Shown here piece after piece: positions 5,801 to 9,341 of a stretch of DNA of 9,341 nucleotides (position 1 is the stretch's first letter; every line of letters begins with the position of its first letter). This DNA is from Oscillospiraceae bacterium (GTDB lineage: Bacteria > Bacillota > Clostridia > Oscillospirales > Acutalibacteraceae): the NCBI GenBank assembly GCA_009783605.1, contig WRDE01000056.1:1-9341 (forward strand). Reading direction: 5' to 3'. A program made the translations under genes and the position numbers. The notes beneath the pieces were generated by a model. It did not search any database. It had not been told where the DNA came from and saw only the letters and a program-made list of their open reading frames with translations.

Positions 5801-8800
5801 ACAGCCGGAACCATCAGCAACGGCACCACGGTACAGGCCCTTCAGATTGATATGGGCGCATCCAGAACCTACCGATTCATCGAAGTCGAGTGGGAAGGCC
5901 CCAACGGCAACGATTATCCGATCGGCGACACCACGGCGCTTGCCGTTCAGGTTTACCAGTCAAATACTGCCGCTCCTACCGGATGGGGAACCGTCGCCAA
6001 CACAACCAACTTTACGCAGGTCGCCGCCGCTACAGTTATGCCCTGTGTACGTCCCGGCAAGATGATCATTGACCTCGGAGCGAATACCACGCAGCGTTAT
6101 ATCATGCTGCGGCTGGCGGGCAATCAAACGGCGGCCGGCAATTGGGGCGTCAAGAACATCCGGGTTGGCACATTGACGGCGGCCAGTCCCATCCTCTCCG
6201 CGACCGGCTGGGCCGCCAAGGCGAAAATAACAAGCGGAACCAATAACGCCTCTAACGCGCTTGCCATCGGCAATGCCAACCAATGGATCCAGGGAACGCA
6301 ATCATCGAGCACCAATGCCTTCCCGCAGTGGTTTATGGTGGATAAGAGCGCTACGGTGCAAACCTACACCCATCTCCTGCTCATGCACGGCGGCGGCTCC
6401 AGCGGCAACGGCGGCGACTGGCCGCGGGGCGCCGAAGTGTTTACCGGGACCAATACCGCTAACTGCTGGACGGCTGCTGCGAACACTACCGCGGGTGATA
6501 CCAGTGTAAGGACTACCGGCGCCAGTAACTGGACAAAACGCGCGGATAACTTTGGCGCCGCCACCGTGATCGATCTCGGCGGAGCCCGGACCGACCGGTA
6601 TATCATGATCAAGCGGGACACCGGCGCGCCGGAGGAAAGCCTGTACTGGGCGATCCGGGAGTTCCGCCTCGCCAATTTCGCGGCGCTGCCCACTCCGACG
6701 ACCCTGACGGGGTATACCCTGCGGCAGTCGAGCTACCTCGGCTACCGGATCATACCCGAACCGGGGTATACGCTGCGAACCAACGCGGCCGGCGAGATTA
6801 AATTCCGGCTGGCGATTGATCCCGACTTTATTACCGGAACCCTGACGGTGCAGTCGCGCTCTAACAACAACGGCACCCTCACCGCCGTCCCGAATGCGGG
6901 CGGGGTATACACCATCAGCAGCTTCGCGGCCGATTTGGTGCTGGAGGTCGGGGGTGTTACGAAGAAAACCGCCCAGACCATCGCCTTCCCGAACAACAAC
7001 GCGACGCAGGATATGGTGAAAGGCACCAGTACGATATACCCGATCACGGTACCCGGCGCGGGCACCGGCGCCGTCACCTATGAGAGCGCCAACCCGCTGA
7101 TCGCGACGGTGGATCCCGATACCGGCGAGGTGACGGCGCAAAACGTCGGCACCACGGTCATCAGGGCATTTAAGGAGGCCGATGCCACCTATGCCAGCGC
7201 CGAAGCGGAATATCTGCTGATTGTCACCGAAACGGCGACCGAGAAAAAAACCACCCAAACCATCGCTTTCCCGGACGATAACGCCCCGGTGACGATGGTG
7301 AAGGATGACGTCCTGCCGTATCCGCTGGAGGTCACCGGCCCGGGCGTCGGCGGCATCACCTACACCAGCAGCAACACGCTGGTCGCGACGGTGGATCCCG
7401 ATACCGGCGAGGTGACGGCAATCGCTGCCGGCACGGCGCTGATCAAAGCGGATAAAGCACCCGACACCACCTATGCCGCGGCGACGGCGGGGTATATGCT
7501 GACGGTACTGGCGGCGCCGAAGCCGTTGGTATCCTTCGCGAAGATCGACTACTCAAAAGAGAGTATCGAAGAGATCGGGCTATTTGACAAATGGAACCGG
7601 AACGGCCATGCCGAGCATGTGGATCTGGGAGAAGAGGGCTGGGCCTATGCCATTACCAAAAAGAGCTTTGTCGACGGCGACGAACAATCTGCGTTCTTTG
7701 CGGGCTGGACAGTGGATCCCACCGTCATCGCCGGCACGGATGAGGATGTAACGGTATTCATCGTTTACAAATTGGTAGAAAACGGCGGGAATACCCGCTT
7801 ATGCCTGAACTACCGGAGCAAAACAAGCACCGACGCCTGGTCGCCCTGGTGGGCCACCACCAACTTCAATCCAGATAGCGGCGGAAACTGGGCTCCGGTG
7901 ACCTATGACGCCAATTTTGGGCAAAATAACCAGATATACGGCCGTTTCTTCCGGGATGAATGGAACGTCATGGAATTCCGGCTCCCCAACGCCCAATTCG
8001 ATAAGGGCGCTCCTGAGAGCTGCGACTTCCGTTTCGGTGCCTGGATGGATCAGGCGGAAGGTGTCATCTACATCCGCAGCGTTTATGCCGTCAAGACATC
8101 GCTTATCGTTCCCTCGGACGAATACGGCAAAGAGGCCTTTGTTGATTTCACCAAGAACGACTATTCTTTCAACAACATCATCGACGACTGCCCGAAATAC
8201 GGCAATATGATGAGCATCTACGGCAACGGCGGGGAAGGTCTGTGGGAGATGGACGCTAACGGCGCCAAGATCACTAAGGATCCGATCTTCTTCCCGATCG
8301 ACCGCACCAGGTTCTTGAATTTCACCCACGGCGCTCCCGGCGTCCGCGGTACCTATGATGACAACACCTATAAATTGGTCGCGTATATAGCGGAGCCCCC
8401 GGTGCAGCTGATCGGGGCGCAGTATACCGCCGTGGGTGAGGACTACAAGTGGGCCGATAATAACGGGGCTTTTCCGGTGGTGAACGGCAAGCTGTCATTT
8501 ATTATTGACGACTTTAACTGGTTCGGATCGCAGGCCGGCGGCAGCAATATACGGTGGTATATGCGTGAAAACACCGTCAAAAAGATATGTTTGATCCCGG
8601 CAAATTCCGCGGACAAGACACTGCTGATCGCGGCGATCAACAATGAACCCTCCGACAGCACCATCTACACAGATGAGAGCTGGGCGCCGTATATGGCGGA
8701 GCTGGCGGCTGGCGGTCTGGTACGGGACGATATTTATGCGATGCAATCCGAAGTCAACGAAGCCACCAAGGCCATCAACGACACTTATGCGAAGCTGAAG

Positions 8801-9341
8801 AGAAAGTTAGTCAGCATCGCGGTGACGGCTCAGCCGACCAAGGATACGTATATACTGGGCGAGAGCTTTTCCTCAGCCGGATTGGCGGTTGCAGCAACAT
8901 ACGCCGGTTCGGTATCGGCACCGGTGACCGGGTATACGCTGTCGGTTCTGAACGGCACCGTGCTGAACACCCCCGGTACCGTAACCGTTACAGTGACGTA
9001 TATCGAGGGAGGCATAACCGCGACCACAACCTTTACCGTAACTGTAAAAACGCCGATCACGACCGCTCCGGTGACAGTCACCGAACCGGCGCTGGGCGCA
9101 GCGCCGAGCGGCACCGCCACCAGCGCCAGCGCAGACTTCACGCTGGGTACCGTGACCTGGGCGCCGACAGATAACCCGTTTACACACAGCACGGCCTACA
9201 AGGCAACGGTAACGCTGACGGCGGCGGCAAACAAAACCTTTACCGGGATCACGGCAGCAAACGTCACGATCAACGGACAGCAGGCAACCATTGACAGCAA
9301 CAACGGCACGACGCTGACCATCAGTTATATTTTCGGTGCGC
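2873..9341 (+). CDS. giant secreted multi-domain beta-helix/discoidin/Ig-like surface protein (3' end beyond window)
   Basis: ATG 2873, ten bases after AAAAGGAGAG, opens a frame of at least 2156 codons with no stop. A signal peptide (residues 1-34, cleavage likely after LQASA) sends it outside. In order the protein shows: beta-helix module 1 (about 64-500), opened by a Pectate_lyase_3/GH55-like motif (LGGGTLYIPAGRYRI, 103-117); beta-helix module 2 (about 505-940), with AAAAGGGVVFAPPGKYRI (548-565); two discoidin/F5-8-C-like modules (944-1103, 1105-1269); an Ig-like stretch (1270-1362); two 94-residue Big_2-like repeats (1364-1551); an unrecognised beta-rich region (1549-1912); a FIVAR-like helical module (1914-1978); a Big_3-like Ig domain (1979-2062); and the start of another Ig-like repeat (2064 on). 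The tandem beta-helix layout recalls GH55 beta-1,3-glucanases, but catalytic residues cannot be assigned by eye; a polysaccharide lyase or pure adhesin remains possible. No dockerin, cohesin, SLH or LPXTG signal is visible before the window ends, so the mode of attachment is unknown. Confidence 0.93.
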   Translation, partial: MKTRIKKALSLFVIVCMLIPSLAIFDVSVLQASALTTNITAAPEWFEVPNADLSVGTFVAAYNATSTYNGRAGIKTTAQGNTASDGTSNSSILQNLIDRIYNLGGGTLYIPAGRYRIGSTITLRKGVTIRGAWVEPVKGQPIDPAKNTILETYVGASQSNPVNNTGATILMEPESCVANLTFFYPNQNGTTITAYGPTILMGVNGYFGNEYSNVRNVTMVNSYIGFQFNYTNGGASPTINGVYGSPLNTGVMIDAIADIGRIENLHFSPDYWIGSNLASTAMTDAQKRTIRDYIYNTGVGVDMRRNDWSFTCYLDIEAYNIGYRASSSPAASTLRGDPNGHHYGFKFTGCKTGIQIDNSAGVGIIFSDIKVDECEKGIVIPASNGSYIQFNNADIKAKRTAIEMRSGVLMINSTIIRQGHVLIDTGTFNSVGNIFMNDSPQITYGYTARGILTDNEFTNTYAVTDNSIYRHDVINTRAGEYSYANIVPPSFPNEVAKPLAKGPQRTNVYVVSDANAVKFPAVNNSLAYTTTTSTADSTALIQSKLDQAAAAGGGVVFAPPGKYRIAGSLTIPSGVELRGAGAEIATVPHGTGTVFEIYGNKGTPTGPSPIIMQANSGMRGIVFNYPEQTIWNITAGKLITSTYPYTIQGRGDNIYVINVGLRAVYKGLDFDTYRCDNLYLDFVTGHVFNQALKYGRGGEGAIIKNVMVNTLIFGAGDESKFGSWNNSDRSKITANPPGAGSNSHVGTYSYENLDFMELGDCKNTYMYNNFHYGSMNGIHFMNQGGGGPQNTSNLGLSIDGARQSINFDTGLTGTYNFINSQTVSTNGGTYSDATYMVSKGNNSGFTANFYGSDYWGQPRYAFNMAANSGKINLFSANIQETGSNFLNLAGGQLSFINSTVRGNTAAATNSQNYLKVVASQMAYTDTLISKRISPYGLTASEGKIDWLARSAWTRTWTNRTTSGAAANVIVDGDAGWTAGTISNGTTVQALQIDMGASRTYRFIEVEWEGPNGNDYPIGDTTALAVQVYQSNTAAPTGWGTVANTTNFTQVAAATVMPCVRPGKMIIDLGANTTQRYIMLRLAGNQTAAGNWGVKNIRVGTLTAASPILSATGWAAKAKITSGTNNASNALAIGNANQWIQGTQSSSTNAFPQWFMVDKSATVQTYTHLLLMHGGGSSGNGGDWPRGAEVFTGTNTANCWTAAANTTAGDTSVRTTGASNWTKRADNFGAATVIDLGGARTDRYIMIKRDTGAPEESLYWAIREFRLANFAALPTPTTLTGYTLRQSSYLGYRIIPEPGYTLRTNAAGEIKFRLAIDPDFITGTLTVQSRSNNNGTLTAVPNAGGVYTISSFAADLVLEVGGVTKKTAQTIAFPNNNATQDMVKGTSTIYPITVPGAGTGAVTYESANPLIATVDPDTGEVTAQNVGTTVIRAFKEADATYASAEAEYLLIVTETATEKKTTQTIAFPDDNAPVTMVKDDVLPYPLEVTGPGVGGITYTSSNTLVATVDPDTGEVTAIAAGTALIKADKAPDTTYAAATAGYMLTVLAAPKPLVSFAKIDYSKESIEEIGLFDKWNRNGHAEHVDLGEEGWAYAITKKSFVDGDEQSAFFAGWTVDPTVIAGTDEDVTVFIVYKLVENGGNTRLCLNYRSKTSTDAWSPWWATTNFNPDSGGNWAPVTYDANFGQNNQIYGRFFRDEWNVMEFRLPNAQFDKGAPESCDFRFGAWMDQAEGVIYIRSVYAVKTSLIVPSDEYGKEAFVDFTKNDYSFNNIIDDCPKYGNMMSIYGNGGEGLWEMDANGAKITKDPIFFPIDRTRFLNFTHGAPGVRGTYDDNTYKLVAYIAEPPVQLIGAQYTAVGEDYKWADNNGAFPVVNGKLSFIIDDFNWFGSQAGGSNIRWYMRENTVKKICLIPANSADKTLLIAAINNEPSDSTIYTDESWAPYMAELAAGGLVRDDIYAMQSEVNEATKAINDTYAKLKRKLVSIAVTAQPTKDTYILGESFSSAGLAVAATYAGSVSAPVTGYTLSVLNGTVLNTPGTVTVTVTYIEGGITATTTFTVTVKTPITTAPVTVTEPALGAAPSGTATSASADFTLGTVTWAPTDNPFTHSTAYKATVTLTAAANKTFTGITAANVTINGQQATIDSNNGTTLTISYIFGA
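3062..4372 (+). other. domain: first pectate-lyase-superfamily beta-helix (residues about 64-500)
   Basis: SDGTSNSSILQNLIDR (84-99) followed by GGGTLYIPAGRYRIGSTITL (104-123) and GVTIRGAW is the classic entry of the Pectate_lyase_3/GH55-like fold, in which an N-terminal helix caps a right-handed parallel beta-helix. Short alternating strands with N, G and I turns continue to about residue 490, as expected for helix rungs. No pectate lyase vWiDH motif is present. Confidence 0.75.
4385..5692 (+). other. domain: second pectate-lyase-superfamily beta-helix (residues about 505-940)
   Basis: After a linker beginning RTNVYVVSD, the entry motif recurs: DSTALIQSKLDQAAAAGGG (about 534-554), FAPPGKYRI, and IPSGVELRGAG. 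Rung-like segments rich in N, G, F and I follow to about residue 940 (for example INLFSANIQETGSNFLNL). Two such modules in one chain is the layout known from GH55 enzymes, whose active site lies between the two helices. Confidence 0.7.
5702..6679 (+). other. domains: two consecutive discoidin (F5/8 type C)-like modules (residues 944-1269)
   Basis: Each module has the W-rich start, a central 'IDMG/IDLG..R..R.I/YIML/I' strand pair and a final '..I.EFR/KNIRV' strand typical of F5/8-C/CBM32-like sugar-binding beta-sandwiches. Compare ALQIDMGASRTYRFIEVEW and WGVKNIRVG in the first with TVIDLGGARTDRYIMIKRD and YWAIREFRLANF in the second. The role inferred is binding of host or plant glycans. The modules are divergent, so the family call is moderate. 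Confidence 0.55.
6962..7525 (+). repeat. tandem 282-bp coding repeat (two Big_2-like Ig domains)
   Basis: Two consecutive 94-codon units, 6962-7243 and 7244-7525, both begin with KKT-QTIAFP and share the core ATVDPDTGEVTA. A 37-bp block is identical at 7101-7137 and 7383-7419, exactly 282 bp apart, although flanking DNA has diverged. The protein pattern (S-N-x-x-x-A-T-V-D ... G-x-V-T-A ... A-G-T) is that of Big_2 bacterial Ig-like domains, which act as spacers or adhesion units in surface proteins. Confidence 0.85.
7517..8608 (+). other. domain: unrecognised beta-rich region (residues about 1549-1912)
   Basis: About 360 residues match no family I can name. The first half reads like a carbohydrate-binding beta-sandwich: TVFIVYKL, RLCLNYRS, many W and Y residues, and a final strand VIYIRSVYAVK. 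The second half (from about residue 1748) repeats the general texture with FLNFTHG, YKLVAYIAE, KLSFIIDDFNWFG and IRWYMREN. Two successive non-catalytic modules are the best guess, without direct support. Confidence 0.4.
8612..9058 (+). other. domains: FIVAR-like helical module followed by Big_3-like Ig domain
   Basis: Residues 1914-1978 read TLLIAAINNEP...YTDESWAPYM..., then VRDDIYAMQSEVNEATKAIN, the helical pattern of FIVAR modules (L-x2-AI ... YT-x2-SW ... Q-x2-V-x2-A). Residues 1979-2062 follow directly with LVSIAVTAQPTKDTYILGES, a GL-V-A-TY strand, a PGTVTVTVTY strand and TFTVTV, matching the Big_3 Ig-like pattern. Both types are frequent near the C-terminus of clostridial and Gram-positive cell-surface carbohydrate-active enzymes. 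Confidence 0.65.
9062..9341 (+). other. domain: Ig-like repeat shared with the tail-fibre-like gene (truncated by window)
   Basis: From residue 2064 the sequence runs TAPVTVTEPALGAAPSG, then TWAPTDNPF, YKATVTLTA, FTGITAANVTING and TLTISYIF. The same ladder of motifs in the same order occurs in residues 83-176 of the protein at 748-1278 (WAPVNDPF, YTVTIQLTA, FDGITGNDISING, LTLTYTF). The domain is close to complete when the window ends. Confidence 0.8.

Noticed and set aside
6302..7258. 318-codon open frame on the minus strand
   Set aside because: It is antisense to the discoidin and Ig-like parts of the giant gene, with an R/G-rich composition and no recognisable domain.
7799..8329. 176-codon minus-strand frame
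   Set aside because: It is a shadow of the plus-strand gene and has no start context.

Overview
The window looks like chromosomal DNA from an anaerobic, low-to-moderate-GC Firmicute, most likely a clostridium of the Ruminococcaceae/Oscillospiraceae or cellulosome-forming type. The reasons are strong AGGAGG-type ribosome binding sites, a dockerin domain, Firmicute-style signal peptides, and a giant secreted protein built from beta-helix, discoidin-like, bacterial Ig-like and FIVAR-like modules. No rRNA, tRNA or CRISPR array was seen.

Positions 1-1479 hold a tight run of small plus-strand genes with the flavour of a phage lysis/tail-end cassette. They are the end of an upstream gene, a 28-residue one-helix membrane peptide, an XhlA-like membrane-anchored coiled coil, a three-helix holin-like protein, a tail-fibre-like protein ending in an Ig-like domain, and a 55-residue one-helix membrane protein. 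No endolysin is present in the window.

Positions 1480-1928 form a 449-base stretch without a conventional gene, but it is not empty. It holds a perfect 11-bp tandem repeat inside a loose inverted repeat (1482-1548), then a near-consensus promoter (1635-1662), a 31-codon ORF with two stem-loops, and a strong intrinsic terminator (1810-1858). Together these look like a self-contained transcript of about 190 nt. A TATAAT box then precedes the dockerin gene.

Positions 1929-2515 carry a secreted dockerin protein gene that is broken twice. A 17-bp-period tandem duplication in the signal-peptide codons shifts the frame, and the 3' end stops at the edge of an IS1-family remnant. That remnant (about 2491-2836, minus strand) keeps the zinc-ribbon start and the C-terminal end of the transposase but has lost the catalytic middle out of frame.

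From 2873 to the end of the window runs one uninterrupted ORF of at least 2156 codons, still open at 9341. The protein is a secreted, multi-modular, carbohydrate-facing protein: signal peptide, two successive pectate-lyase-superfamily/GH55-like beta-helix modules, two discoidin-like modules, Ig-like repeats, an unrecognised beta-rich region, a FIVAR-like helical module and further Ig-like domains. Its last visible domain is clearly related to the C-terminal domain of the small tail-fibre-like protein at 748-1278, which links the phage-like cassette to the host surface protein. The dockerin pseudogene and the giant gene both point to extracellular polysaccharide binding or breakdown, but nothing here shows that they act together.
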